A stretch of DNA of 64,000 bases from Arabidopsis thaliana (lineage: Eukaryota > Streptophyta > Magnoliopsida > Brassicales > Brassicaceae): positions 2,480,101 to 2,544,100 of the forward strand of contig NC_003074.8 in the NCBI RefSeq assembly GCF_000001735.4, in the 5' to 3' direction. Made by a program: the position numbers and the translations under genes. Under the pieces are notes generated by a model that was given only the letters and a program-made list of their open reading frames with translations, searched no databases and was not told the DNA's origin. This document shows positions 34,075-46,619 of the stretch, piece after piece; the stretch's first letter is position 1; each line of letters starts with the position of its first letter.

Positions 34075-35444
34075 ATGTCTTTGGTATCTGGAGCCAGGGA
34101 CATGGGGTTCGACGACAACAACAACAACAAGAACAACAAGGATGGAGATGATGAGAACTCCTCCTCCAGAACAAGAGCCGACGACGATGCTCTTAGTCGA
34201 CAGATGAGCGAATCTTCTCTTTGTGCTACCGAGGAGGAAGAAGACGACGATTCCAAATTGCAATTGGGTCCTCAGTACACTATCAAAGAACATCTCGAGA
34301 AGGACAAGGTTTCTCCTTTTTGCTTCTTCTTCTTCTTCCTTCCACCCTATTTATTTGAATTACATTGTCAGATATTTGAAGAATTTGTTGTCGTTGAATC
34401 TGGGTCATGTAGGATGATGAGAGTCTGAGGAAATGGAAGGAACAGCTTCTCGGAAGTGTTGATGTCACCAACATTGGAGGTGTGTTTGTGTGTACCTCTT
34501 TGTTTCAATGATTATTTATGTTTTGATAATAAATGAGAAATTTTTAATCTTGGGAAATGATTTTGGCCATATTTGAGACCCTTGTTAGATCATACTAGTT
34601 GTTTCGTTTGATATATGATTCATGTGAGAGTATTTTTGATCTCTGGTTGGGCTTTGTTTACCTTCGAATGTATACAATTTTCTTTCCCATGATTCCGGAA
34701 TTTGGTGTCTATGTTTATTTCTTTGCTTGATTTTCCATTTTTCTGAGTGCTACTGTAGAGATATCAACTTAAGATTGGAACATGTGTTTTTTGCATTTAT
34801 GCATTTGTCACCTTATATCTCTTTTGATACGCAGAGACTCTTGATCCGGAAGTGAGGATTGATAGCCTCGCCATCATATCTCCTGGAAGACCCGACATTG
34901 TTCTCTTGGTTCCTGAGAATGGAAATCCAAAGGGCATGTGGTTTACTTTGAAAGAAGGGAGCAAGTACAACTTGAAATTCACTTTTCATGTTAACAACAA
35001 CATTGTCTCTGGTCTTAGGTACACCAATACAGTTTGGAAGACCGGTGTCAAAGGTAAAACAATAGACCACAAGTTTGTTTTTAATTAATTGGTCCTCTCG
35101 ATGGTTGAGAGACAATGTGATCCAATTCCTTTCTTTAATGGCTACAGTGGACAGAGCTAAGGAAATGCTTGGAACCTTTAGTCCTCAGTTGGAGCCATAC
35201 AACCACGTGATGCCAGAAGAGACCACTCCTTCTGGCATGTTTGCTCGAGGATCATATTCTGCAAGAACTAAGGTTGGTTGTTGGTTTATGAACTTCATAA
35301 TCTAGTTCTGTAATATTCAGTTCTTTGGTGTTGGTTTTAAAAAGTTACTCGACAATCTTGTTTCAGTTTCTTGATGATGATAATAAGTGCTACTTGGAGA
35401 TCAACTACAGCTTTGACATCCGTAAAGAATGGCCTGCGCTTTGA
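34075..35444 (+). CDS. SCN1: Rho GDP-dissociation inhibitor SUPERCENTIPEDE1
   Basis: Five exons (34075-34308, 34413-34479, 34835-35053, 35148-35272, 35367-35444) give 240 residues, recognised as RhoGDI1/SCN1 (AT3G07880). It binds ROP GTPases, extracts them from membranes, and confines ROP activity to one site in growing root hairs. The N-terminal 65 residues are Asn-, Asp- and Glu-rich and plant-specific (DNNNNKNNKDG, EEEEDDD). The RhoGDI fold follows: LRKWKEQLLG, VRIDSLAIISPGRPDIVL, the immunoglobulin-like strands FHVNNNIVSGLRY and VWKTGVKVDRAKEMLGTF, then SARTKFLDDDNKCYLEINY ending with EWPAL. The start is the ATG at 34075; the TTG just before is not used. The intron in the N-terminal half is long at 355 bases. 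Confidence 0.96.
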
Positions 35445-36538
35445 AACTCGGAGAATGCGAGAGTTGTCTCCTGAGAGAGGATGTTGTCGGTAGAAGAAAG
35501 TTGTGTTTGTTTCACTCCATATCTCCGTTTATTTCGTTGAACATATAATTGTGAATCGTTTTCTGATCATCTTAGAACAAGAACGACATTTACTTCCTAC
35601 ATCCTTGATCTTGATTTTTCCAGTAATGTCGTTGGAAATCAGTATGTCTGTGTTTGTTCTCAACTCTGTTTCTCCTTCCACGTTAACATGTGTTTGATGA
35701 TATGATTGTGTCAGATTCTGACATGTATAATGATTCTCAGTCCAGCTGAAAGTTAAAAAAAGAAGAAGGTTTTGCTTCACAGAAAATGCAGAGCCTTTCT
35801 TTATTCATAGATTTTATATGCCTTTAAAGAGAAGCCAACTATTTTTGAACGCATCTTACGACACCACCAAGTCTTTTTTGCTAATTCTAACCACTTTTAA
35901 CAATTTTGATAAACCGTTAGTTATTTTTCTTTAACCGCCTCGTGTAAACATGATCACCATTCACCAATGGGGTTTGAATAAAGTGAAACGCGATCCTTGA
36001 TACAACGTCGCTCTCATATGGTTGTGTGCATTTGTATGATTTTTATTGTGTTTTGGTTATTTAAATTTAGATTATGGAATTCATGGAGACTTCAAATTTG
36101 AACTTCCAATAGATTCCAAGTTTTTGTTTTTCTATGTTTATATAATGCCAAGTTCTTATCATCTTATCAACTTCTTTTAAGAATTCTATAAACTTTTTGT
36201 TTTGGAAAAATAGTATTGAGAAGAACAGTTGACAATTCATACTACAAACCAAACATTGATCTATAAAAACATGAAGATCACAATTGATATATGAAGAGGG
36301 GTAAAAAATGCAAAAGGCAAGTGACACCTCTTGGAATGTGAAGAAACTTGACATTTCCCATCTCAGAAATGGATCTTGGTTAATGTTTTGCTCTCAAAAT
36401 AAACTTAAAAAATCCTATTTATATATACTTAGAAAAAAAGGAAAAAAAAAAAAAAACATCAAGAGGGATAAATAAACCATTGTTGGACTCCCTCGTTTGC
36501 ACTTTTTGGCTCATCTTCTCCCAACAGTTCTTTTTTAT
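35445..36538. other. Convergent 3' region of SCN1 and the TBC gene
   Basis: No supported gene. It holds the 3' UTRs of two converging genes. Open frames at 35503-35697 and 36067-36354 look like chance. Confidence 0.45.
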
Positions 36539-38684
36539 TTATGTGCTCTTCCCACTTTCTTTAAGAGAGTTAAGTCTCCGAAGTCTCTGGTCAAGTTCTG
36601 CCATCACTGCTGGTTCCTGCTTCTTCCTCTGCTTTGATATCGTGTTGGTAGTCATTGATCCGATTTTCTCAAATGCCACCTGAAAACATTTGTTGATCGA
36701 TAGTCAAGATTACGAAACTCGAATATATAAACTCGGTTTTCAGACTAGGGCAGGCATGGCTTACCGTTAATAATTCATCCGGGTCAAAAAGCTGGTGTGA
36801 AGTTTTCTGTAATATGTTGATAACATCGCCGACCTGGTGGGTCATAAGCAGCTCGTTCTCTTTCATCTGCAAATGACGAGAGATCCTTGAGATGAGATTC
36901 ATCCAAGAAGAACAATTATGGAAAAGGCTGATCAGAGGAAGAGAAGTAAGAACCTTGAATATTGCTAAAGCTGCATGGAATAGAACCTTCGCTCCTTCAT
37001 AGAAAAGTACATCCCACACCCTTAGAGTTGTCTGCAAACAAAACCAAAGTTCTCAGTATACATAAGAAAAGTAATCTTAAAAGACATATAATTGGACAAA
37101 AGGGTTTGTTTTTCTAAACACCTCTGAAGGAAGGCTTTTAGAGAAGAGGCATAGAAACCATTCAGTGGCTACAAGGGAAACATCAAAGCCCATATCTTCA
37201 AGATGAGTAGCTATTCTGCAAAAACAACAAAACATAACAAGAAATTGATAAGCTGGTGAAGCTCAGCGACAAGAACCAACGAAGAAAGAGAGACTTACCG
37301 AGAACATTTTTGGGCAAGCAAATCTTTGAAAACCCGCTGCTCAACATGACATCCAGATAAGTTGGTTGTGTAACAATCACGGACTAATACGTTTTCCAAA
37401 AGGACCGCTAGCATCCAGAATGCGTCTTCTTCTGTCTTCATGACAAGTAATAGTAACGCTGCAACGTAGTTTAGACCCTGTAACAAAAAACGACATTGAT
37501 TAAGATACAAACTAATTTGAAATTGAGAAAATGGAGATGGGAAAAAAGGACAGGCATGTACCTGACAATAGCCAACATCTGAATCACGAAAGGAATACCC
37601 AACAAGCACACGTCGTAGAGCAGCATGACCTTCTGGAGTGTCCAACCATGGATGGCCTGGGAAAGTACGTGGCAGATCCTGCAAGAATAGACACACAATG
37701 TCAAGGGCAAATGATGAGAAGATCCGAGGAAGTTGCAGTATAAGATAATGGAATCAACAAATCTTGAATGACCATCAATCAAAGCAGACGAAAGGCTCTG
37801 CTATAAGTTGCCTCAACACAAGACTCAAGAACGGATCTAGAACAATCCTAAAACAAAGAATCAATGAAAAGCTAAAATTGCTCCTTAAATCACACAAATT
37901 ACTTGCTCAGAGACACAATTTCAAGATCCAGGGGATGAAATCAAGTATTCATAGCACATAACATTATGAAGTAGCCTCCTATGACCATCATACAACACAG
38001 TAGAATAAGAGAAAGGGTTTTCAAAAGTAGGCTCTTAGTTGCAAACAGAGCACAAGGATCAACAACAGATCTACACCAACCCTTACACAAAGGATCAACG
38101 AAATTCAACCCTGAAAATACTAAGATTTGTGAAGAACATCAAACCCAATCAAAAAGGAAAAATTGAGCCTTTGGATTATAAATCAAACTCACATGATCAA
38201 TCTGCCTCGTAGCCGGCGTGACCATCCCTTCGACGGCTTTGGTCAAATCACTATAATAACTCTCTGGGACGGTGGATTTCTTCTTAGCAGCACCAGAAAG
38301 AGAAAACCAAACCTTAGGTCTAAGCACAGGAGGGATCCCTTTCCGAATCAATCTCTTCAACGTAATCGCATTAGTCAAAGTGGAGAGCTTGAGAGAAGTT
38401 TTCAAAGCGATACCGTCACCGATCAAGAGAATCTCCGGCTGAAGATACCAATTAGCTCCTTTGCTAGCTTCAAGAGCCCACCAAACTCGTCCTTGATTCC
38501 TGACTTTCTCTCTAACCTCGTTCAACACATTAACGTCGTCGACATTTCCTTCCACCGTGAACCCGTACAAGTCCTGGAATTTAACGACGATGTTGGCTCG
38601 TCTTGCGTGGATGCTTGGACGGAGAATCGGAATCTGAGATTGTAGCTCCATCGTTAAATCACGTCTGCTTTGGATCCCAAACAT
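36539..38684 (-). CDS. TBC-domain RabGAP
   Basis: Seven exons on the minus strand (38193-38684, 37562-37678, 37299-37477, 37122-37215, 36954-37031, 36765-36866, 36539-36679) give 400 residues (AT3G07890). TBC proteins speed GTP hydrolysis by Rab GTPases with a dual Arg/Gln finger. The TBC domain spans about residues 112-330: LIRKGIPPVLRPKVW opens it, the Arg finger is R168 in DLPRTFPGHPW, and the Gln finger is Q203 in YCQGLNYVAA. WMLAVLLENVL, WFLCLFSKSLPSE and WDVLFYEGAKVLF follow in family order. The tail is basic with a short coiled coil (MAELDQRLRRLNSLKESGKS). The start could be Met1 or Met12. Intron 1 is 514 bases. The specific Rab partner is not known from sequence. Confidence 0.94.
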
Positions 38685-40725
38685 CCTCCGAATTTCAAAT
38701 CCCTTGTCTGAATCTCTCTAATTGTTGTTGTTGTCTTGTCGGAATATTTTTCGTCAATTTCAGACCAAGCACGAACACGGACACCGTCAAAAAAGAGTAC
38801 TCGGCTGCTACAAAAAAAAAAATGAAGTAGTTGTTTGATATCTCTTGAATTTAAATAAAAAAGGAGTTTATAATAAATCTTAGCAAAGTTTTCTGATACC
38901 TTTCAATATTATAATTGTGGTCACGTTCTGCAAACGTTATCACCTTTGAACACCTCTAATCTTCTTCTCCTCTACGCAGTCAAAAAAAAAATTACAGCTT
39001 CTGTTAAAAAAAGAGATATTTCCAGAAACTAAAAGAAGCTAAGAACAGATGATTTCTTTTTTATGATTTCTCTATCTCGTGAACAAATGGCACTAAAGTT
39101 GGAAAAGGAGAATTAAAACAACTTTAAATAAATAGAAATAAGGAAAGAAAAGAAAAAGGAAAATAATTATAACTGAAAGAAATGCAAAAAATTCCAGAGG
39201 AGCGTTGAATTGAATCTCCGCGTCTCTCGGTTGTCGAAGAAGAGAAATTATGAGAGTTGGAATTTGGAGGAGATAGAGATTTTGATTGTTGAGGAAATGG
39301 GAGAGTTTATCCCTAACTTTAGATAGAGCTGGGGTTGGATTGAGAGCTTTTAATTTTTATGGGGTTATTTTATAATATTAATGAAAGATTGTGATTTTGA
39401 AACGTTACTATTTACAACTACGTAGAGATTGGATAAGTAAGAGAGTCATTAGTGACGCAGGTTTAACTTTGAATCATTGTTATGGCAGCAAGATTATGAA
39501 TTTCTCCTTACTTTTCGTTAAATGACTATTATAGCCCTGAACTTTGTTTGTATTGATTGGCTCTGTCATTTCTAAGGACAAATGTGTAATTTCATAAACG
39601 ATGTGTTAAATAAAGCAATTTCTTGATGTTCATATCAGATTTAAATTGCAAGATAGAGAGAGAAAGAGACGATGTAAAATAATTATTAACACTGGATTTA
39701 TTAAATTTTAAATTTCAAATTCCACAATTCGTCGGTAATAAAACGTGCTGAAGTGACATATAGCATATGTATCTAATGTGATGTTCATATGATAAAGACA
39801 GGTACATTTTTCTACGATTAATTGTAATATACATATTATTCTATGGTTTGAGAACAATGTATATGGTATCCCATAATTGATTTTATTATCAGTTTTGCTT
39901 CAAAGATACGTGAGTCCACGACTCCACTAACCTTGATAAACTTTGAGTCTCTAACTCTAACCTTTGTTTATCCCTCCCAAATCGTTCAAACTATACAATA
40001 TGCATATATGTTTTTGTTACTCGAACCATATGCAAAGTTTAATTACGTACCAAACACTATTGGATTCATCTACGTCTAGATATATGATCTTGTTCGTTTT
40101 ACTTATGAGAAATTAAAAAAACAAAATATGCATTCCCACCAAGGGGACGAAACCAGCTCTCTAAGGTGGGATTAAGTAGTGTCGCCGGTAAGATACAAGA
40201 TGAATAAAGCGACTATATTAATTAGAGGATAATAATATTCAAACCGATATCTCTAAAAATTAACGACTTTTCTACTACTGGACCACAATCAGCTCCATAT
40301 TGGGCCAGTGACATTTCATATATCTTGGGCCGTCTTGTTTTGTTAACATACTAATCAATGTAAGGAACTTCATTAACAAGGTCGTCTCATCTGATAAACT
40401 ATATTATAATAATTTGTCTCTCTCCAAATAATATTGGTCTATAATTTTTGATATATTTAAAAAGTTGTTGCGTGTGTGTTGTTGCCTTGTTGGGTGCATT
40501 TTTTGAAATTGACCCATAAAAAATACCAAAAATACAGATATTCTCCAACTAATTTTCAATTATTGAATAATACCACCAAATTTTAAAATAACATGAGAAT
40601 CTTTCTTGGAAACGAAACTACACAACACAGTCTCTGTTTTGTAACATAATGATCCTTCTGTGTTCCACTTCCCGCCGTAACTAATTGTCTCCAAAATCTC
40701 TCATTTCGTCTGTTTAAAAGTTGTG
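38685..40725. other. Divergent promoter region, no supported gene
   Basis: Two kilobases between two divergent genes. The left 600 bases hold the TBC gene leader, with an AG-rich patch at 39080-39310. The rest is AT-rich and holds the site II pair near 40301-40331. Confidence 0.45.
40301..40331 (+). promoter_or_regulatory. Paired site II (TGGGCC) elements
   Basis: TGGGCC at 40301-40306 and again at 40326-40331, 25 bases apart, about 400 bases upstream of the glycosyltransferase start. Such pairs are TCP-factor sites in plant promoters. Confidence 0.5.
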
Positions 40726-42908
40726 ATGGGAACATGGAAGAACAAAAACAGTAATAAGAAGAACAGAGTTAGCTACATTTCAGTCCCAGCTCAGATCATA
40801 AACTCAGTTTCATCATCATCTTTACACAAATTTCTCGATAATAAATCTTCAAAGAAGAACACAAGCAAGTTCTTCTTCAATCTCAGAAACCCAAAGCTCT
40901 GGGCTTTCTCTCTCTTCTTACTTTCTATTTTGGGGATATCATTAAGACTCGGTCTTTGTCTTTCTCATTTCGGTTCTGGCGATCACGAAAGTCAACTTCA
41001 GAGTTCAGATTCTAATGGCTCGCCCAAATCCCATATGGGTTTTGCGTATATCCGATCAAGCACTACTCAAGTTGAGATTTCAAACGCAAAGGATCGATCT
41101 TTAGATATGGGAGTGGAGAAAAATGAAACCTTTGGTGGTCACCAATCACATTTGATCATCCCTAATGGAAATGGACATGATGATAAGAATTATGACTTCT
41201 GGAAACAGCCTGATGGATTAGGTTACAAGCCTTGCTTAGATTTCAGCATTGAATACAGAAGAGAGAGTAAGAAGATTCTTGTAGAGAGGAGAAAGTATCT
41301 GATGGTGGTTGTCTCTGGTGGGTTGAATCAGCAGAAGATTCAGATTGTTGATGCAGTTGTGATTGCGAGGATTCTAGGTGCTGTTCTTGTTGTCCCAATA
41401 TTGCAAATCAATCTCATTTGGGGTGACGAGAGGTATTTTTGATTTCTTAGAGCAGAATTTTAGAGAGTAATGGATCATCAAAAATGTTCATGGTTTTTTG
41501 TGTTCAACATGTTTTTATTTGCAGCGAGTTTTCAGATATATTTGATTTAGAGCAATTCAAGAGTGTTTTAGCAAATGATGTGAAGATTGTTTCGTTGCTT
41601 CCCGCAAGTAAAGTAATGACTAGACCATCGGAAGATGGTAGTATGCCCTTTAATGCCTCCCCTCAATGGATCCGTTCGCACTATCCAAAGCGTGTAAGAT
41701 CATACAATATCCCTTGAAGCAATTTGTGATGAACAACATATGAGAAAGAATGTTCAATGGTCTTTGTTGTATCCTGCAGTTCAATAGGGAAGGTGTTCTG
41801 CTTTTAAGGAGATTGGATTCAAGATTGTCTAAAGACTTACCCTCTGATCTCCAGAAGCTCCGTTGTAAGGTATATATGTTTCTAACTCGGAAGCTAAACG
41901 TGTTCGTTTTTGTTTTTATCATTTGACTAGAAAATGTGTTGCAGGTAGCATTTGAAGCTCTAAAGTTTTCGCCACGAGTTATGGAAATGGGGACGAAGCT
42001 TGCAGAGAGGATGAGGAGCAAAGGGCCTTACATTGCGTTGCATCTTCGGATGGAGAAAGATGTGTGGGTGAGAACAGGCTGCCTTTCTGGTTTGAGCTCA
42101 AAGTATGATGAGATTGTGAACATTGAAAGGATTAAGCGGCCTGAGCTCTTAACAGCCAAATCTAGTATGACATCTAACGAGAGAAAACTCGCGGGTCTCT
42201 GTCCGTTAAATGCCAAGGAAGTAACAAGGTAAATGAGTGAGCTACCGGTTTTTCTTACAAGGTGTTGTGTGTTGAGAGAGACATCGGTTCTCATTTTTAC
42301 TTTTTTGAATTCAGGCTGCTTAGAGCTCTTGGAGCACCAAGAGATGCGAGGATCTATTGGGCGGGAGGGGAACCGCTCGGTGGAAAGGAAGCTTTGAAAC
42401 CGTTAACAAGTGAATTCCCACATCTCTACAACAAGTACGATATTGCGTTGCCTCTTGAACTCAAACCTTTCGCAAAACGAGCTTCGATAATGGCAGCAAT
42501 CGACTATATAGTGTGTAAGGAGAGTGATGTGTTTATGGCATCTCATGGAGGGAACATGGGCCACGCAATTCAGGTACACATTCTTAGGTCTCAGTTGTAT
42601 CAAAGGTCAACCTCTGGTGTGCATTTACACATTCTTAAGGTTGGTTACTAAGAGATGCCATAAAATTAAACTTTCAGGGGCACAGGGCTTATGAAGGACA
42701 CAAGAAGATTATAACGCCAAACAAAAGACATATGCTACCATACTTTGTGAACTCATCATTGACTGAAACAGAGTTTGAGAAGATGATAAAGAAATTACAC
42801 AGACAATCTCTAGGACAGCCAGAACTAAGGATTAGCAAAGCTGGAAGAGATGTTACAAAGTACCCTGTTCCTGAGTGTATGTGCAATCAATCCAACACCA
42901 CTATTTAG
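40726..42908 (+). CDS. GT106 / O-fucosyltransferase-like type II membrane protein
   Basis: Six exons (40726-41432, 41525-41693, 41780-41869, 41945-42228, 42315-42573, 42678-42908) give 579 residues (AT3G07900). It is a Golgi-type glycosyltransferase: a short basic cytoplasmic N-terminus, one transmembrane anchor at about residues 58-80 (LWAFSLFLLSILGISLRLGL), a stem, and the plant DUF246 domain. Typical blocks are YLMVVVSGGLNQQKIQIVDA (nucleotide-sugar entry loop), YIALHLRMEKDVW, RIYWAGGEPLGG, and the C-terminal FMASHGGNMGHAIQGHRAY with PNKRHMLPYF. Members are called O-fucosyltransferases, though several plant relatives are pectin rhamnosyltransferases; the acceptor here cannot be read from sequence. 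Start is ATG 40726. Close relatives are encoded singly elsewhere. Confidence 0.93.
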
Positions 42909-43266
42909 AACTTCTTCTTTTTTGCACATATGGTTTAAGACAAACAAAACTAATCTTTAATGCAAGTATAATATGATCTGCATACTCACTTTCTATGCTT
43001 TATCTTGAAACTAAACCTCCTTGTAACATGACATTTTCATTGACAAGATTATCTTAGGCAAAAAAGAATAAGAAGCTTTCTGACCATACCCAAGAGAGAC
43101 GAAAAATTCACACAAAGAGTAGCAGAAACGTATAAAAACGATTCATCCAATAGTTATTTCAACAAAAAGCTCAATACCACTCGAAAAAAAAAGAATCCAA
43201 TCTTTCACCAAGAGACTAAGAGAGATACAAACTTAAAGCTTGTAGAGCTAAACCAATGTAAGGGAA
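42909..43266. other. Convergent 3' regions
   Basis: Short spacer of 358 bases holding the 3' UTRs of the glycosyltransferase gene and the ROMO1-like gene. Nothing else seen. Confidence 0.5.
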
Positions 43267-43948
43267 TCAGTAGCCTTTTCCACAGTGAATCAAACTGCCC
43301 GCACCTAGAAAAAGCCCGAAAATTGCTGCGCTGCTGAGGGTAGTTTGCCCAATGAATCTAACCTTATGAAGCCCCGGAACCTGAAGAAAATGAAAGGAAC
43401 ATATGATCATCAACTAGTGATCTTGACATAGATATCTATTGAGATTGTTTTCACAATACGCGTAAGAGCAATTTCTACTCTAGATGTCTTTCTTATCTAA
43501 CTTAAAGCGCTAAAACATCAAATTGATCATCCTCTCCAACTCACAAATACCAACACAACAAGAGCTATCATAACTTCAGCGTTTCACAAGAGCAATGATA
43601 ACAAGCCATATCCAAGAGTGAGTGTATATATATGTTTTCAACAAGAAAGATTTTCATTTTACAAGATGACTCAGAATAAGCTTACCTTGACTCTAATCGC
43701 CTCGTAAGTTCCATAGACAGCACCTGAACACAACAAAAACAAGTCTTAATATCATCTCCATAACCAAAACCCGTGCCCAAATTCCCAAAATCGGATACAT
43801 TTAAAAGGCGATTAGATTGTAATTCTAGGGTTTAGGTTTTTTTTTTCCAGAATGTAAAGGAAATCGAAAGCGTACCTACTGCGCCGCCAAGAGCGCCGCC
43901 AACGGCAACTCCGGCAGTGATTTTGGCCAAACAGCTATTTTTCGCCAT
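43267..43948 (-). CDS. ROMO1/Mgr2-like inner mitochondrial membrane protein
   Basis: Three tiny exons on the minus strand (43876-43948, 43686-43723, 43267-43380) splice to 74 residues (AT3G07910). No single exon is long enough to stand out. The family (human ROMO1, yeast Mgr2) sits in the mitochondrial inner membrane and controls lateral release at the TIM23 translocase. Glycine-zipper segments are clear: ITAGVAVGGALGGAVGAVYG, then FIGQTTLSSAAIFGLFLGAG, two short membrane hairpins joined by a basic loop (RVKVPGLHKVR). The order and the 70-80 residue length fit the family. A telo-box-like CTAAACCCTAG is in the first intron. Introns are phases 1 and 0. Yeast function is transferred by homology only. 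Confidence 0.9.
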
Positions 43949-44686
43949 CTTCTTCTTTTTAGAGACAATTCGTTTCTTGTGTCGGAGAATAGTTTTTTAC
44001 GGTTGCCCTCGCCGCTTTTAAGGTTTTTAACTTTGAAGTTTTTGCTTACGCAATGGATTGATTTTGCCTTTCGCTACAAGGTCGAGCCACAACACCGACC
44101 TGTTCCTTAACCGGCCTAACCGATTCGAACCAAATTTCTGGAAAGACGTCATTGGTTTACTTACAGCTTTACCCAATTTACTAATTTACCCACCCGACTC
44201 CACCGGATCTTAACCCAACTAAGCCGGCACTATTATTTTTTGTTATAAGTTTAGCAAAATAGACATTTTAATTTCATTTGGAAACCAACAATTATTTAAA
44301 AAATTTACACTAATATTTTAATGTGTTAGTTACTTTGATATAGATTTTGGTTTATGGTAATTTACATTATAAATAATAAAAGGGTCATATTCTTTTAAGA
44401 ATGTTGTTTATCGAATTAAATGAATGTTATATGGTGTAAAGAAAATTTAGAGAAGGTTAGTTATTGGAAAAACATATGTTTATTCAAAGGGAAGCTAATT
44501 GCTCAAAAATAAATGTGCCGGCAAAATCCAAGTCAAGTCAAAGCATTAGCAAGTTAGCAGAATAAGAAGGAGAAGAAGAAAAGCATGACCTCACAACTCC
44601 AAAACATGTTCTTTAGTAATTAGACATCTCAAGAAAAGACGACTACTCTCTACTCACTTGAGCTACCAATATATCAATCACTTGAG
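43949..44686. other. Spacer between the ROMO1-like and eIF2-beta-like genes
   Basis: AT-rich, no gene. It holds the ROMO1-like promoter on the left and the eIF2-beta-like 3' UTR on the right. Confidence 0.5.
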
Positions 44687-46129
44687 CTACCTGCGACCAA
44701 AATTGATTTTGATTGGCGCCACAGGTCGTCCTGATCCACACTGTCAAAACAAACCCCATACGTTCATATTTGCAGAATAGCAAAACAAAATTGGATACTT
44801 CTTAAATACTAGTATTCAGACAGTAATTACTCATTTACTTGCTCAACCAAATTAGCTTTTATCATGCAGTACGTAGGCAAAGATATCAGCATCACATCAA
44901 GATGATGCAATATAGTAAGCCTCCGAATGAGTTTTGTATCACTCTTAACTACGTAATATCAGACACTAATGTTGGCAAATTCCTGACTAGGTAAAAGAAA
45001 CAGCAATCATCAAAGATAGGCATTGGCTTGTTAAGTATCAAGAGAAGAGAATTTTCTTAAGCAGCTTTCCTATTCAATCACGCAGAAAGCAAAAAATAAA
45101 AACTTGTCCAAGGCAAGAGAAGCTAATTGGGTAGAGTTTTACCTTTCCACATCTCAAAAAGAAGAGACGATTCTCCTTTGAAAGAATTGCCTCTGTGCTC
45201 TTGCAAGGAATGCACATGACGTAGTCAACTGAAATTAACAGCAATTAGAGAAATCACTTTAAGAAATCAACAGAAGGATGTTTAGTTGAATCCTAATCTT
45301 GAGAGGAAATGTTACTTACGGATATATCCTCGTAATAACGATTCAAAGTCCCTCTGTGTAAATCTCCCCCTAACAACCAACCTTTGCTGATCATCAAGTT
45401 TACCCCTAGTACCCAGCTCAGCAAGCAAGAACGCCATAACATGATCAGGGTTTCGATGCATCCTGAAAAAGTTTTAGTTCCAAATACAAACATGAAAACT
45501 CACTACGTTCTAGTAACAATGGTTCCAAAAGTAAAAGTAAAAAAGTTTGAAGGGGCAGAGATATGGTAATTTCTTCATACGTCTTGCAATAGTCCATAAA
45601 GTTGACAAAGACTGTCTTCTTTGTGCCTTTCGCTGTCTCTTCACGAAGAACTTGTGGTGGCCATATAATTGTAAGAAGCCAAATTCCAACAAGCTCCGGA
45701 CTATTTTCACGCAGGATATTAAAGACCCTACGAAGAATCTGTACATATAATTCCCATCAGAAAAAGAAAAAAAACAAGCAGGAAGAAGTATGCATTGACT
45801 TAAGGAAAGAATGCTCCAAAGCAATATTTATATAAGTCGCACGTTCTAGTAACCAAAGAGAATCATCTACCAACTATGCATGCTTAATACAAGATCCTGA
45901 AGTACAACTGTTTACTTGGTTTTCATTTTTGGTTGGGTCAAAGGATAGCTGATGTAAAAGGGCAACAACAACAATCAAACCAAACGAAAAAGGAAACAAA
46001 ATCTATTGTCTTAATTTAGGGAATTAATCAAGGAGTCCTTGTAGACAAAAACAAAATGTCAAAAGCCAAACTTACTTCTTGCTCATCATCCTTCACTTCT
46101 TTCTTGTTCTCATTACTTTCATCAGCCAT
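44687..46129 (-). CDS. Short eIF2-beta / eIF5-type zinc protein paralogue
   Basis: Five exons on the minus strand (46076-46129, 45581-45738, 45320-45462, 45143-45228, 44687-44740) give 164 residues (AT3G07920). It matches the C-terminal half of translation initiation factor eIF2-beta: RRVFNILRENSPEL, PPQVLREETAKGTKKTVFVN, MHRNPDHVMAFLLAELGT, QQRLVVRGRF and the C2-C2 zinc ribbon (CIPC and CGKC). The usual three N-terminal lysine blocks, which bind eIF5 and eIF2B-epsilon, are absent; only an 18-residue acidic/lysine leader, MADESNENKKEVKDDEQE, precedes. A normally basic stretch (AGDRRRTVMRPP in the full-length family) reads VGIWLLTIIWPP here. The zinc ligands are kept. It may be a degenerating duplicate or a divergent factor. 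Confidence 0.85.
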
Positions 46130-46619
46130 GATTTACTGCCAAGAAAAGCATTCAGAAAACAAACCAAATACTAAAATCAAGAATAGAATGTGTATGATCA
46201 TCAACAACAAAGATTGGACTCTGTTACCTAAAACATGATAAGTAGTAATTTCTATTCCGAGTCTAAAACATGATAAGGATTTACCTTTGGTAACGAAACC
46301 GCAATGCAAGATTGGTCTTAACGAGGAAAACACAAGCGAGAGAAGCTATGAAGACTGCGTTTCCCAACCCTAATTTTTTTTCTTTCTCAAAAGCTTTTTA
46401 TAATTAAAAAAAAAAAAACCATAATTTTTTAGATTTTTGCCACAATTTAATTCGTAAAACAAAAACGTAATTGACACAAAAAGAGTCTAAATTTACACAC
46501 TGACGGCAAAAAGGGATATAATTTATCGACAAACTCACAAAAGTATCGGCGAAGAAGAGATTGGATTCTCTGTTTCAGTTCCTTAAGAGTTTGAGGAGAT
46601 TCTCTGTGTATAAATTGAG
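46130..46619. other. Divergent promoter shared by the eIF2-beta-like and DNA glycosylase genes
   Basis: 490 bases between two divergent start codons. AACCCTAAT near 46366 is a telo-box-like element. No other gene. Confidence 0.5.
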
